Source of the DNA: Nansenia antarctica
Taxonomy: Eukaryota > Chordata > Actinopteri > Argentiniformes > Microstomatidae
Direction: 5' to 3'
DNA length: 64,000 nucleotides
Assembly: GCA_963989245.1 (NCBI GenBank)
Contig: OZ022342.1
Coordinates: forward strand, 55,691,478-55,755,477
Below, one piece after another: positions 42,591-54,798 of the stretch. A program made the translations under genes and the position numbers. Below the pieces are notes generated by a model. That model saw nothing but the letters and a program-made list of their open reading frames with translations. It searched no databases and was not told the DNA's origin. Positions within the stretch are counted from its first letter, which is position 1. Every line of letters begins with the position of its first letter.

Positions 42591-44427
42591 CAGAGAAAGA
42601 CCCTTTATTGTAGTAGGTACAATGCAATGCTAATTTGCTCAGATGGTCCCCTCCCTCCAGTTCCTGTGCCTCAAAGGTGATTTCAATATATACAATATTA
42701 ACACAATTAAACATTTACAATGTATATTTTATCCACCCAAAGGGATATCCACCATAACATTAATAGACATTTTACCAAAACATGTACAGTAAAACCAGGA
42801 GGATGGTTTAGTGTAGCAGTAACTATGCCCATACAATACAGTATGATAACATTGCAATCACACATAATATACATGTACTGTATCTTTAAATAGATCATAC
42901 CAAAAACCTGAAATGCAGCAGTGAAGTTATGTTCACATTGCCATTAATTCCAAAGCAGTTGGATTGAATAGAAAGGAATAGACATTATTGCTCTAGAGAG
43001 ACTGACTGCTCGCAATATGATCTCACCCATGGGAGAGAGCTGGCGGAAACACATAGGAGAAACATTTACAACGCCTTACTTCAGCAGGGTAAGGCACTAT
43101 TTTAATGGGGTGTTCTCTTGACAAACCCCTCTTAATATTGAATATAACTGAAGAAATTTAAAGAATATATTATTTCTGATTCAATTAATATACAATGCTA
43201 GGTTTTTTCCTTCTGTAATGTTAACATACTTTTATCTAGCTAATATATTTTATTGCAGATTAGAGAAAATGTTACACTGTGTACCATGCTCCATCAGAGG
43301 TCTTCTCTTGCACCAAGATGTGCTCTATAGAGAAGGCGAGTAGCCTTACTCATGGAATAACTCTGCTGGGAAAAACTACCAATGTTGAATTTCCAAACAT
43401 GTTAGAAATGTTAAACATTTAGTTAGGCATGTTTAGGCCTACGGCTTTGGTTAAGGTCAAGGTCAGTTTTAGGTTTTGACATAGTCAGGCTGTCAAGGCA
43501 ATGTCTAGTCAAGGCAAGGTCTAGTCTGAGCCAACTCTGCTCTTTATGTCTTTAGGGTCTGGGTCCTTTTGTCTCTGGGTCTGGTCAAGGATAAGCTAAT
43601 GGTAACTCAGTTGGTTTGGATCTGCAGGTGAAGGTGGTGACAATGGGTTAGGACCACTACTACAGACCATCCACCCCCATCCAGTTTTTTTGTTTTTTTG
43701 TTTTGTTCAATGGCTGTCTTGACGCCTAGAAAGTCAAGACAATATAATCACGCTACAGAGGAGAAACCAGTCTTTGTGACACACTAACCATTGTTCCCCA
43801 ATGTGAAGGGAGGGCTGGTTCCCCCCATACCCTTCAACCCCTTGTTAGTGATTGGTTTGACCTCACCTGAGGGCGGAATTGTAATCTCAATGCATAAAAA
43901 GAGATGTGACCTTGTATCTCGACTTTTCGTGAGAACCTTTTCACTGTTAGGCTTGTTCTGACATGCTTGTAAAACTGTTCTCCTCTTGCAAGAGTATATA
44001 TTAAATACATTTTCCAATGCAATTTGAAATGAAGCAGGCTGCCTTTTTGATTCTATATCTAGATTTTCTATGACAGGTTCCACCCTTTTCAGCCCGCCTG
44101 TAGCCATCATATCGGTGCTACCGTCTTATGAACCCTCCTGACTACTAAGATGCTGTTACTTTGTTAGTTTATTGCTTACTTTGGATTCTCTTCTCTCTGC
44201 ACTGTGTGGTGTTAGGTGTCCTCCTGCTGAACTGTGTTGACAGAGCGGGCGTGTCAGCCTACTTCCCATGGGGAGCGTGGCTGGAAGGTATTCACTGACG
44301 CTGTTTAGTGGCTCAGTAGCTAAATGCATGGCCGGGTCTTCCTTCTGTGAGACTCCTACGCCCAGAGGAAGGGCTCTGCCATCGACAGGGTGGGTCTGGC
44401 CAAGGTGGAGACTTCGACCCTTTCTCA

Positions 44428-44778
44428 ATGGTTAGAAACTGTTCCTCTTGTTCTTCTCAAAAGGTATTAGAGGAGAATATCGAAGGGGAGGAACCAATCT
44501 TGTTGAGAAAGGGTCAGAGAGAAGGCCTAGAGATGTCAGACATCAGCCCAGTTGAAAACTGCTGGTTTCTTACCAGTACCACTACAATACAAATTGTCAC
44601 TGATGTTAACATTATGCATACCATATCTTTTACAGAGGCGTCATCACATCCTGCAGACTTCACCCTCCTCTCCTTTTTTCTATTTATCTTGTTGTTGTCT
44701 TTTGGATGCAAACACTTCAAATCACAGATGAATGAAATGCTGAGGAGATCAGGGAAGACACCCATTGATGCACTCTGA
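44428..44778 (+). CDS. unrecognised open frame with one hydrophobic segment
   Basis: From ATG at 44428 this plus-strand frame runs 116 codons. It has a Cys/Ser-rich start (MVRNCSSCSSQKVLEEN), then SDISPVENCWFLTSTTTIQI, a hydrophobic stretch TLLSFFLFILLLSFGC that could span a membrane, and a short basic end KTPIDAL. It resembles a small single-pass membrane protein or the last exons of one, but I recognise no family. It lies between foxn4 and svop, where several human genes are missing. It could equally be chance. Confidence 0.15.
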   Translation: MVRNCSSCSSQKVLEENIEGEEPILLRKGQREGLEMSDISPVENCWFLTSTTTIQIVTDVNIMHTISFTEASSHPADFTLLSFFLFILLLSFGCKHFKSQMNEMLRRSGKTPIDAL

Positions 44779-44878
44779 GCTTATGGGGGAGGGTTGCATT
44801 ATATCCTAAATGTTTAAGGTTACATGAAATACTTTAAATGGATAAATATGAAAATGAGCATTGATTATATCTGATGTA

Positions 44879-45652
44879 CACCTGCAGAACACTTTCTTAG
44901 GAACACTACAGTAATACTGGGTAGGGCCCTTCTCAAAACAGCCTCAATTCTTCATGGCATTGATTCCACAAGATGTTGGAAACATTTTGGAAACATTCAT
45001 GACATGACATGACAACATGACATGATTGCATCACACAATTCTTCTTCTTCTTCACACAATTTTTCAGGTGCACTTTCAAACTGTGAATCTCCCGTTCTAG
45101 CACATCCCAAAGGTGTTCTATTGGATTCAGATCCGGTGACAGGGAAGGCCACTGAAGAACACTGAACTCATTGTCATGTTCCTGAAACCAGTTTGAGACA
45201 ACTTTTGCTTTGTGTCATGGTGCATCATGCTGGAAGTAGCCAGAAGATTGTGAGGTAAATTGTGGCCATGAAGGGATGCACATGGTCAGCAACAATACTC
45301 AAATAGGCTGTGACATTGAGGCGATGATTGATTGGTATTAACGGGGCCAATAAAACATTCCCTACTACACCACTACACTACCTAGTGCAATATGACAACC
45401 CTAGTCGTCTATCTGTACAGTATAGTATAGTGGATAGTGTACATAGCCTTTATTTATTTATGTAAACCAGCTCCTTCCCTTCTTGTGTTTTTTTAATTAT
45501 TTTTTTCTCTCCTAGCACCGGGGGAGCCACCCCTCCTAAATTTCGTTGTTTGGTACCTGTACTATAGCAATGACAATAAAGACCATTCATTCATTCATAC
45601 CTCCACCAGGTTGGAATGTACAGGTGTTCCTAATAAAGTGTTCGCTGAGTGT
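44879..45652 (-). mobile_element. second Tc1-like remnant, same family, reverse orientation, with insertion
   Basis: Ends match the 16819 copy (gaacactttcttaggaacac on the left, taataaagtgttcgctgagt on the right). The transposase remnant is on the minus strand (ggattcagatccggtgacag is the complement of the SPDLNP coding region). About 240 bp of unrelated sequence, including gcaccgggggagccacccct, interrupts it at roughly 45360-45600. Confidence 0.8.
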
Positions 45653-45870
45653 AAAAGTTTGTTGTAATACTCTCAGCTGACAGTAGACTGTGCTCTTGCA
45701 TCACACTGCTGGCATTCAAGCTTAACCAGTGCTGTTCCATTATGAAAATAAACATACTGACAAACCATGCAGCACATCAGAGGTGTATAGATGTACAATT
45801 CACAGTTTATACATATTTATATATTTGTATATTTGTGTGACAACAATAGTGAAAGGTAATTGGTAGTTAT

Positions 45871-45876
45871 TTTATT
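45871..45876 (-). terminator. polyadenylation signal candidate for foxn4
   Basis: AATAAA on the minus strand, about 570 nt after the foxn4 stop codon; it gives a 3' UTR of ordinary length. It lies just short of the Tc1-like remnant at 44879-45652. Confidence 0.4.
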
Positions 45877-46444
45877 CTGAAATGTTTGGCTGTAATACAT
45901 AACTACCACCAAGAGCCTATTGTCAGTTCAACACAGGTGCATCTGTTAAGGCTTTAGGTTATAACTTGGCTCCTGTACAATTACATAAATAATTTGTTGA
46001 ACAAATTTAGTATGGCTAAAAAACACTTCCTCTACATTACAATACAAAAAAACTATTGTAAGGCATGGCACCAGGAGTCTCATCACTAGTTTAACAAACA
46101 CAGTCTGTTGCGTAAAAAAATAGTAAAAGGCTCCTAAACCTGGTAAAGTAAAGAAGACTCTCCTTGGCAATGTCCACATATCATCTTCGCGAAAACTGAC
46201 AGTGACTCCAGTTCTTCCTTGCCTATATAAAGTGGCGTTGCCTATAAAATCCAAACGTAAAAACAGAACAAGAAGACAGACACACCACATCAAATATGGC
46301 CCTCTTGTTTGATTTGTGTGCTTAAGTGCTTTGGTTAAACCAATAATAATCCTGTCAAGTGGGTAGAATCTGACACAGGTGTCTAGGCAGAGCAGTGGTG
46401 GCCTAGCTGCGGGAAGTGTGTATGTGTGTGTGTGGGGTGGGGGG

Positions 46445-48782
46445 TCACCGTCGGAGCAAGGCAATGGCCTGGCCCCCGCCTTGAGTAATGATGTATTGGG
46501 AGGGAACAGCTGTAGCTGTGTCCAGGGTGCTGTAGGTGGTGTACAGCCCCCCCACCTGTAGGTCTACCAAGGGCAGGCCTGCTGCAGGTGTGGTCGTTAA
46601 GTTGGGGACATTCAGCTCACAGTCAGACAGGCAGAGAGGGGAGTGGTTAAAGCTGCCCAGGGTCTCCAGGTTGAAGCCCTCCTCCCTCATTTCCTCCCAG
46701 AGGCCCCCTAAGACACAACATACAGATGGTTAAACACAAGTCCTACACCAGTTTCTACACCAGTTTCTATTTCAAACATACCATCCCTCCTATCTTCAGA
46801 ACACACCAGCAAATTCCATGATGCCGGGATCCAGTGCGCCCACCTCGGCTGTGACATCAGGGTAGAGGTTGTACAGACTGTGGGGGGGCCTGCAGGGGGG
46901 CTGTTGTATAGGTGGGCTGTGGTAGACGTCTGAGGCAGCGTGCAAAGGGGGGGTCCGGCCTAGCACATGGGAGCAGGGGACACAGGTCATGCTGGGGTCG
47001 TAGCGCTTCCTGTGGCAGCCCTCCGGTCGGACTGTGATCAGCTTGTCCAGTTCGTCTAGGGAACAAGAACATGACTTGTGGTAAACAGTTTACAGTGTCA
47101 TATATATATATATATATACTGCAACCTACATAGATAACTGCAGCAACTGTATACGGCTTAAGGCCTACAATATATTAGGGCTTAGGGCCTACCTACAGTA
47201 TATTAGGGCTTAGGGCCTACCTACAGTATATTAGGGCTCAGGGCCTACCTACAGTATATTAGGGCTCAGGGCCTTCCTACAGTATATTAGGGCTTAGGGC
47301 CTACAGTATGTTTCCTTGTCTCCTATACCTGGGTTGGCCATGCTGCTGCGGATGGAGGTCAGGTCCTTGCGTTTCCACTTTTGCATCTCCTCCTCCATCT
47401 TGTCTATCTTGGCTGGGTTGAGGGTCCACAGGCAGCCCTTGCGAGAGGAGCTACCCTGCTTGTTCTCCACCTTCTCAAAGGACTTATTCAGAGACAGGTT
47501 GTGTCTCACAGAGTTCTTCCAGCCGTCAGGAGCCGACTGTCAAGAGGACCAAGCATCAGAGGACCAAGCATCCGTGATAAAATCCTGATAATAAACTTCA
47601 GTACAACACATTACATCAAGCATGTCAACGTGAAAGGAAAATGATCAGCACCTCCCTCCCTCCGACTTACCTGGAAATAAGGGAAGTGCTCCTTCATGAA
47701 GCCGTAGATCTCACTGACAGGGAGGCTGCCTGTCTGGCTGTTCTTCAGAGCCATAGCAATCAGGCAGCTGTCCAGTGACATAAACATGTCAAACATCATC
47801 ACTTGAGACTGCGTTCACATATTATGTGACACATTCTAATGCTTTGGTCCTCATATCGGGATCCGATGTAATGATCTGACCTTTCGAAATATGTGAATAC
47901 ATTGTCTAAAATCAATGACACATCTCTAGTCAACTAACACAGCTTGTTTTGTGAGCCTGATAACAAAGTAAAGTAGTGTTATAAATTAATTAACTATGAC
48001 TAATAATTGCTCACCAAATCCATTGCGTTGCAGTATTTTGGCTTGACTAGCAAGTTTGTGTTGTGATTCTCAACAATGTTGAAATGTAGTTCCGTGTTTC
48101 AAAAGAAAAGTTTTGATTGATTGCCGATATGAGGACCAAAGTATTAGAACGTCACATATACATTCCTTCCATATACATAATTTGCCTAAATGAATTGATG
48201 ACACTGGAATGGAATTTCAAAGGCATAGTGACTGACTGTGTTACCTGTAGGAGTAGATCGGTTTGGGGAAGGTCTTGGTTTGTAGGAGGTCCTGGTTCTG
48301 GTCCTGGGTTCTGTAGGAAGTGATGGTGTGGTGCTGCTCATAGAGGTTCTGGTCTGAGTAGGAGGGGCTGCTATAGAGGCTGGTGGGGGAACACTGGGGG
48401 AAAAGAACATCAATCAGGAAGTCACATCTCTATGAATCCTTTGCATGGCAGTAGGTGGAGGTTACCTGTTGTAGTTCCTGAGCTGGGCTGAAGACCTGCT
48501 GGTGGGAGTGATAGTAGTGGACTGGAGAGGACTGGTACCCTGGGTACCCTGTCATCTGAAAGAAAGGGAGACAAAGTGTTGGTATGGGAAGAGCATTGTA
48601 AAAAGACAACAACGTTGAAATAAAACTGATGAACTTACGTTTCCATCTTGAATGTTCATTCCAGTATAACTATTCTGCATGTTGTTATGGGGTGGGATCA
48701 TGGTGTCATCATGTCCTAGTACTGTATTCATGCTGCTTTTCTGATCTAGGAAAAAACATAGAAGGGTTTGTAGGTGTCAGGT

Positions 48783-48865
<83 letters not shown>

Positions 48866-50386
48866 CATGAGAGTTGACTGTGACTATGTTTTGACTCTAC
48901 CTAACTGTTCTTCCAACGTGCTGTTCTGGGCTCCTGTGTTGAAGTCTAGCCTGCCTGTGGCCATCTCCTGCAGCCGGGGAACATCCACAGTGGTGAGCCA
49001 GGATAGAGATTGCAGGTCCCCTGGCAGCTCCTCAGTCTGCTGGGACGGCTCTGTGGTCAGCAGCCTGACAAGTGCAAAAAACTGGTTAAGATCTACTGTA
49101 CAGTTAAAATTGACATGTACTTAAGTGTGTTCTTTTGGAACCAACAAAGTTGGACTCAAACAACAAAGTTGCTATTCAGTGGCCAGGTCGTCGTTGCAAA
49201 TGAGAATTGGTTCTCAACTGACCTATCTGGTTAAATAAAGGTTAAATAAAAAAATAAATAAAGTAACTCAGTTCAGCAAGCCATGGGGTTCAGACTTTTA
49301 ACCAGACTTAAATGGCAAACCCCTGTCAAGGCCTTAAGAATGATGGTTACCAACTTAATACACATAATTGAGGGATAGCATGCAACCAAGTTTACAAACT
49401 GAAGAGTAGCGCAGTTAATACATAATCCAATCATAAAATTAGCATTGAATCAATTAGGCCTAGCTACATAACAAAAGTGTTATTGTTAAGAAAAAGGTAC
49501 ATTTCAGACAGGAATGCTCGGTAATAATAATGTAAATTAATTACTCAGATTAAATATACTAAAATATATATTAATGTATATTAACATTACATTTTAAGCA
49601 TTTAATATATTTTTCTTGGGATTTTTTTCAGGATATTTTACAAATTTTATTGTTCAAAGCTGTTGCTTAGAAGTTTTACTCACAGTCCAAGATGACCAAG
49701 ATATCTACTTGCCAAAACTTCTAAGAAATAAAAAAGCTTCTAGTTGATCCTAGAAGTCTGTGCATTTAAATTGAAGGATTAGTTACCCATCTCTCAGGGA
49801 CATTTCTTGGGGTCCCATTGGCTGAATCACAAGTAGAAAGGTAGGTCATAAATACACCCTGACAGTAATCCAAATGTGGAGTACATTATCTGCAACAGTT
49901 GGCCTGGCCAATGAGTAATCATTACTAACGGCAGTCCACAGCCCAGTGGCACGTGGCTCTGTTGTTTCCTAAAGGCTCTTCCCTGACTGTGTATCCACTC
50001 ACTGAACCCCACCTCCCCAATTATGTTAACCAATGTCTGAATTAAGCTGTCTGAGTGACAGCCTCATGGCCAAAAGTAAAACAAACAGTGCTAACTGATA
50101 CTCTGTCAAGTACCAACCCCTCTGCACAGACCTACAAACCCTCACTTGTGCTGGAGCAAGCGACGGTGATACAGAACACTTAGCATAAAAGTTGCTTCAT
50201 CAATACACATGAGTAGGCGTTAGGCTAAACATTTTTTGTTGCATGTTTTGTTCATATGATTGTATTAGCCTAGTTCTTTGCCTATAACAAACAAACAAAC
50301 AAAAAACTCAACTCAAAACAAGATCAAACTGCACTTTAAACCAAAGCCAGGGAGGCGGTGCCCTATTTATATAGCTATTATTATTA

Positions 50387-50429
<43 letters not shown>

Positions 50430-50452
50430 TTTCTGTTGCTACAAACATAGCC

Positions 50453-50490
<38 letters not shown>

Positions 50491-51862
50491 TTTTATTTGC
50501 CAAGCAATCAACTTGTCAATCAATTGTTAGAATTGTATTCTTTGCTCTAGGCACAGCCATAGTTGGTTCTCCTGGAACAATTAGGAGTTAAGTGCCTTGC
50601 TCAAGGGCACATGCAGCTCCCTCCTGAGACGGGGATCGAACCAGCAACATTCCAATTGCTAGCCGGCCCCTCTAGCCACTAGGCTTCCGCCGCCCCCATC
50701 CCCTTCCATCTTAATCATAATCTTCCATCCCCTCCAACAAGCTGTTTTACTCACAAGATAAGTGTTGATATGAGATCAAGTGTGGGCCTTGTCATGCTTA
50801 TAAACCAGTATGGGACTGGCTTGATAGTTTACATGTTCTAGAAAAGTATAACAGTGGTTTGGTTTCAGAAGAGTACAATAACATTGTATGTGACTTTAGG
50901 CTGCTCTCTTAATTACCTGAGTAAAAATTAGTTGAAACCCTACAGAACACAGCTGCCCTTTTATTTACATGGCAGCTATGTTGTTATTTGTACTGTATGA
51001 TAACAGGTTTGAGTGTTTCTCATTTCGTAGGTATTTGGTCAATGTCAGCTGAACTGTCAAGAGTATAGGCTAGTATATCCTGGCCCTGTGAGGACGTAGT
51101 AAAGCCTTTACTTTCTAAACTATCTTGGGTTTGGCAGTGGTGGTGGTACAGGCTACAGTACTATAGCTACAGACAACACACAGACAACTTCACAGCTGAG
51201 CATACAATCTCAAAACAGTTTTGCTTGAAATGTGACTCTAAATAAAATCATAAGATTCACCAACCTGTGTGAGGGAAACATCCATGTAGCCTAACAGGGC
51301 CACGAGTATGCAATTCACTTCCAACTTAGCACAAACTGAGGATTCCCTCTGACGTTGAAGTCCCTTACTTCTTTGTCAACAATGTTGCTAGGTGAACCCA
51401 AATGAACACAAGAAGGTTGAAGACAACCTGTCCCGGGCAACTATTGTGTTATCATAGCCTCTGATTGGCTGAAAATAAAGCTGAACTCTTCTCTCATTTC
51501 GCAGGGCACACACTGTATGAACAATGTGTTCACCCAATGTGTCCTCCCTTTGCTTAGCAGTAAAAAACTGCCAAGAGGTTACTAAGAGGTAACTTTGAGC
51601 AGTGTCCCCTAGTTTTCTATATTGAGGTAACCCCTCCCCACCAGTTTTGGGGAGAGATCCTCCTCCCCCATCAAACTCGTGCATGGGGCTCAGTCTCGCA
51701 TTGCTCCTACAGCGGGAGTGAAAACAGAGCTGATGGGCTCTGACATATCCATTCAGACCAAAAATTATTCATTCTGCTGAGGGTTTTGCATATTTCTTTC
51801 TTTCTTTCTCTCTCTCTCTCTTTCTTGCACACACGCATACGCACACGCATACGCACACGCAT

Positions 51863-51914
<52 letters not shown>

Positions 51915-52189
51915 CCCACAGCACAGACAACAAAAGCCTACTCTAGCAGCTTTCAGATTTGTTCTAATGCATCAGCCAAATGTAGCTCACTAACTTGTGT
52001 ACACTATTGAAGGGCCATAGCCACACTTTCAAAACTACTGACTGAATCTAGCAGCCACTACAACTAAAGGTTATGTCTAGTCTTGCCTGCAGACCATGAG
52101 CAGCTGATCCATAGGGTCAGTCCCTCCTACTGTAGCTACCTGAAGTCATCTGAGGAGGGGTGATGATGACCTCCAGAATTTCCTGCCAT
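46445..52189 (-). CDS. foxn4: forkhead transcription factor FOXN4, nine coding exons
   Basis: FOXN4 is a nuclear forkhead factor that specifies retinal amacrine and horizontal cells and V2b spinal interneurons, and acts in zebrafish heart valve formation. Coding exons (minus): 52189-52140, 49064-48901, 48745-48639, 48555-48466, 48393-48245, 47767-47671, 47536-47329, 47055-46807 and 46707-46445. They give 1377 nt, or 458 residues plus TGA (human 517), with all phases consistent. Upstream of the DNA-binding domain is [20 protein letters not shown], matching human. The forkhead domain is about residues 181-280 ([20 protein letters not shown]), and recognition helix [20 protein letters not shown] starts near 225. 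The C-terminus has [30 protein letters not shown] and a tail ending IALLRR. The start used here is [10 protein letters not shown]; an upstream ATG at 52214 has a different frame (see findings). Confidence 0.94.
47164..47308. repeat. 28-bp tandem repeat in foxn4 intron
   Basis: Five copies of agtatattagggcttagggc plus ctacctac, with t/c variants, next to the acceptor side of exon 47055-46807's upstream intron. Confidence 0.85.
47329..47767 (-). CDS. foxn4: foxn4 forkhead-domain exons
   Basis: Exons 47767-47671 and 47536-47329, separated by a 134-nt intron, encode most of the winged helix: [20 protein letters not shown], then [20 protein letters not shown] and [20 protein letters not shown]. 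The DNA-contacting N, R, H and S residues of the recognition helix are intact. Human has Cys where this protein has Ser in NKSFEKV. Confidence 0.95.
47824..48157. mobile_element. MITE in foxn4 intron, related to the 63121 element
   Basis: Ends atgtgacacattctaatgct and agtattagaacgtcacat are inverted over about 34 bp. The internal tagtcaagcc / cattgcgttgcag segment (seen on the reverse strand) recurs in the element at 63121-63412. Confidence 0.75.
48780..48864. repeat. (TG)n in foxn4 intron
   Basis: Occupies over half of the 155-nt intron between exons 49064-48901 and 48745-48639. Confidence 0.95.
49128..49262 (+). mobile_element. 3' tail of a LINE/SINE-type retroposon
   Basis: Contains gcaaatgagaattggttctc and acctatctggttaaataaag, then A-rich taaataaa repeats, a tail frequently seen in teleost retroposons. 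It lies in foxn4 intron 1. Confidence 0.55.
50384..50489. repeat. (ATT)n followed by (AAT)n
   Basis: Two complementary trinucleotide runs (to about 50427 and from 50453) around a 25-bp spacer, able to form a hairpin. Lies in foxn4 intron 1. Confidence 0.9.
50575..50700 (-). mobile_element. tRNA-like SINE fragment in foxn4 intron
   Basis: Contains gtgccttgctcaagggcaca and acggggatcgaaccagcaac, a common fish SINE consensus read on the minus strand. Confidence 0.55.
51862..51912. repeat. (AC)n microsatellite
   Basis: Preceded by a short cacacgcatacg repeat. Confidence 0.9.
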
Positions 52190-52217
52190 CCTAGGCAGTG
52201 TCACCCTCTATCATCAG
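52140..52217 (-). CDS. foxn4: foxn4 first coding exon with disrupted upstream start
   Basis: The acceptor aactttcag precedes 52217 and the donor TTCAG|gtagct ends at 52140. ATG at 52189 opens [17 protein letters not shown], similar to the human N-terminal segment. Three bases into the exon another ATG (52214-52212) opens MIEGDTA, resembling human MIESDTS, but meets TAG after seven codons and lies 25 nt (one base out of frame) from the downstream ATG. The acceptor implies an unplaced 5' UTR exon further upstream. Confidence 0.75.
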
Positions 52218-52550
52218 CTGAAAGTTAGCTAGATCAGCAGAATAATTAACCTGCCATTTGGTGGGTTAGATATGTTATATCCATTGAAAAGGTAAATGAA
52301 TTATGACACAGATTACAGTTGTTTGAAAACAGAACGTAGCCTCGGCTTAGCAGCTACAACAACTACACATACCGTCTAGTTGGTCAACTTGACTGACCAA
52401 AAATGGTCTCTTTGACTTTGGCCTGACCTTTCTTCTAGAAGCACACTCAGGTCATGATAGCAAATTGGCTGGTAATCTAACAGAACAGTACTATCATCTA
52501 GCTGGGTGGCTCAGAAAATCTCTGGGTTCATTTGACTAGCTAGCTAGTAC

Positions 52551-53700
52551 ATAATACCAGATACTCTATAGCTATGGTAATACCAGATACTATAGGGCTA
52601 TGGTAATACCAACAGACAGTAATACCAGATACTCTATAAGGCTATGGTAACACCAGATACTCTATAGGGCTATGGTAACACCGGATACTCTATAAGGCTA
52701 TGGTAACACCGGATACTCTATAAGGCTATGGTAACACCGGATACTCTATAAGGCTATGGTAACACCGGATACTCTATAAGGCTATGGTAACACCGGATAC
52801 TGTATAAGGCTATGGTAACACCGGATACTCTATAAGGCTATGGTAACACCAGATACTGTATAAGGCTATGGTAACACCGGATACTCTATAAGGCTATGGT
52901 AACACCAGATACTCTATAGGGCTATGGTAACACCAGATACTGTATAAGGCTATGGTAACACCAGATACTCTATAGGGCTATGGTAACACCAGATACTCTA
53001 TAAGGCTATGGTAACACCAGATACTCTATAAGGCTATGGTAACACCAGATACTCTATAAGGCTATGGTAACACCAGATACTCTATAGGGCTATGGTAACA
53101 CCAGATACTCCATAGGGCTATGGTAACACCAGATACTCTATAAGGCTATGGTAACACCAGATACTCTATAAGGCTATGGTAACACCAGATACTCCATAGG
53201 GCTATGGTAACACCAGATACTCTATAAGGCTATGGTAACACCAGATACTCTATAAGGCTATGGTAACACCAGATACTCTATAGGGCTATGGTAACACCAG
53301 ATACTGTATAAGGCTATGGTAACACCAGATACTCCATAGGGCTATGGTAACACCAGATACTCTATAAGGCTATGGTAACACCAGATACTGCATAAGGCTA
53401 TGGTAACACCAGATACTATATAAGGCTATGGTAACACCAGATACTGTATAGGGCTATGGTAACACCAGATACTCTATAGGGCTATGGTAACACCAGATAC
53501 TGTATAAGGCTATGGTAACACCAGATACTGTATAAGGCTATGGTAACACCAGATACTCTATAGGGCTATGGTAACACCAGATACTCTATAAGGCTATGGT
53601 AACACCAGATATTGTATAAGGCTATGGTAACACCAGATACTCTATAGGGCTATGGTAACCAGATAGGCTACTCTATAGGGCTATGGTAATACCAACAGAC
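52551..53700. repeat. 28-bp minisatellite, about 40 copies
   Basis: Unit about gatactctataaggctatgg plus taacacca, with single-base variants (ctata/gtata/ccata, aaggc/agggc, cca/ccg). Both ends carry a divergent copy beside taataccaacagacagtaa. It lies a few hundred bp upstream of the foxn4 first coding exon. Confidence 0.95.
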
Positions 53701-53964
53701 AGTAACCTGTTTCGAAATAATCCACAATACTTGCTGACAACGACTTTTAATCTTCTAAACCAGTTACTAGCCGTGGAGCTGGCCATCAGCAACACCACGG
53801 ACCAAACAAGGTTGCACTAGTGACCAGTCACTGTCATATGAGCCAAGTCAACAAAAACAACATCATTTATGTTTCAATACGATAGCGTACTGCTGTGCTG
53901 TATGTCAGTGCCTTGTTTATAACTTATAATATATAAGCACAAGCAAAACGAAAGACAACAACTC

Positions 53965-54214
53965 GTGACGTTAGAATTATAAGGTTCTATCTCAATTTTT
54001 GTCAAAATTGAGTTTTTTTTTACATAATCTGATCCATTAGGTGTTTATGAATGCCTGTGTGGTGTTATTTTTTAAAATGTTGAAATGTTTCAGTTAGTAA
54101 TTCATAAAATACAAAGGTTCCATCTCACAAAACATAATGGAATGTAAAAACGTTGACGCTCAATATCTCTGCACTACCCTAAACGGAGATAGAACCTTAT
54201 CATTCTAAGCTCAC
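53965..54214. mobile_element. MITE with about 29-bp inverted ends
   Basis: gtgacgttagaattataagg...ctatctc at 53965-53993 pairs with gagatagaaccttatcattc...cac at 54186-54214 with a few mismatches. Non-coding. Confidence 0.65.
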
Positions 54215-54426
54215 GATTCACGAACTGCCTGCTGTTGAACAAGTAGTTAGTATCATTCACATGGTTATGTTTAATTGTGAGCTGTGTGGAAAGGGGGCAA
54301 GGGGGAAAGAGAAAGCCCAGAGTCCTTCCTTACATGTTTTCAGAATCCTCCTGGTCCCTGACCCTGACCTATCCGTGACCGCACATCAACCCGCGTCTTT
54401 GCCCGCGCAGTTCGACACGCTGGAGC

Positions 54427-54798
54427 CAGGGTTGCCAGATGGGTTTGACAATTTCCAGCCTAACCACAGTTTAAAAACGGCTAAATCCACAAAAAACCCA
54501 GCCCAAAACCTATATTATCAGACAAACGCTGATTACTATTGGGCAGGTGCCCATCTCCTGCCCCTAAACTGTATGTCTGTTGCCAATTATGTTTGTAAAA
54601 TAAAATTTAAAAATCTGCACATTGTATGTAGCTACTAGGGTGTGTGTTTTAACTTCATGCATTTTGTAACTTTCAGGCAGTGACATTTTGATACCGCCTA
54701 AATGCTATTTATCCAACCCAACAGACTATAATGTTTTTTTTCCAGCGTGATCAAAAGTAGCCCATTCGGCGGTAACCCGCCCCATCTGGCAACCCTAG
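54427..54798. mobile_element. non-autonomous element with agggttgccagatggg ends
   Basis: agggttgccagatggg near 54427 and cccatctggcaaccct near 54783 are inverted. The AT-rich non-coding interior fits a DNA transposon remnant. Confidence 0.6.

Larger units (their letters stand above)
42600..45870. other. svop upstream and foxn4 downstream intergenic region
   Basis: Holds the Tc1 remnant and the unrecognised open frame at 44428. The human intervening genes (USP30, ALKBH2, UNG, ACACB) are not seen. Confidence 0.6.
49065..52139 (-). other. foxn4 intron 1
   Basis: Contains a retroposon tail, AT repeats, a SINE fragment and CA repeats. No additional exon is recognised. Confidence 0.65.

Noticed and set aside
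45946..46464. 172-codon minus frame downstream of foxn4
   Set aside because: It overlaps the foxn4 last exon in another frame and continues into its 3' UTR.
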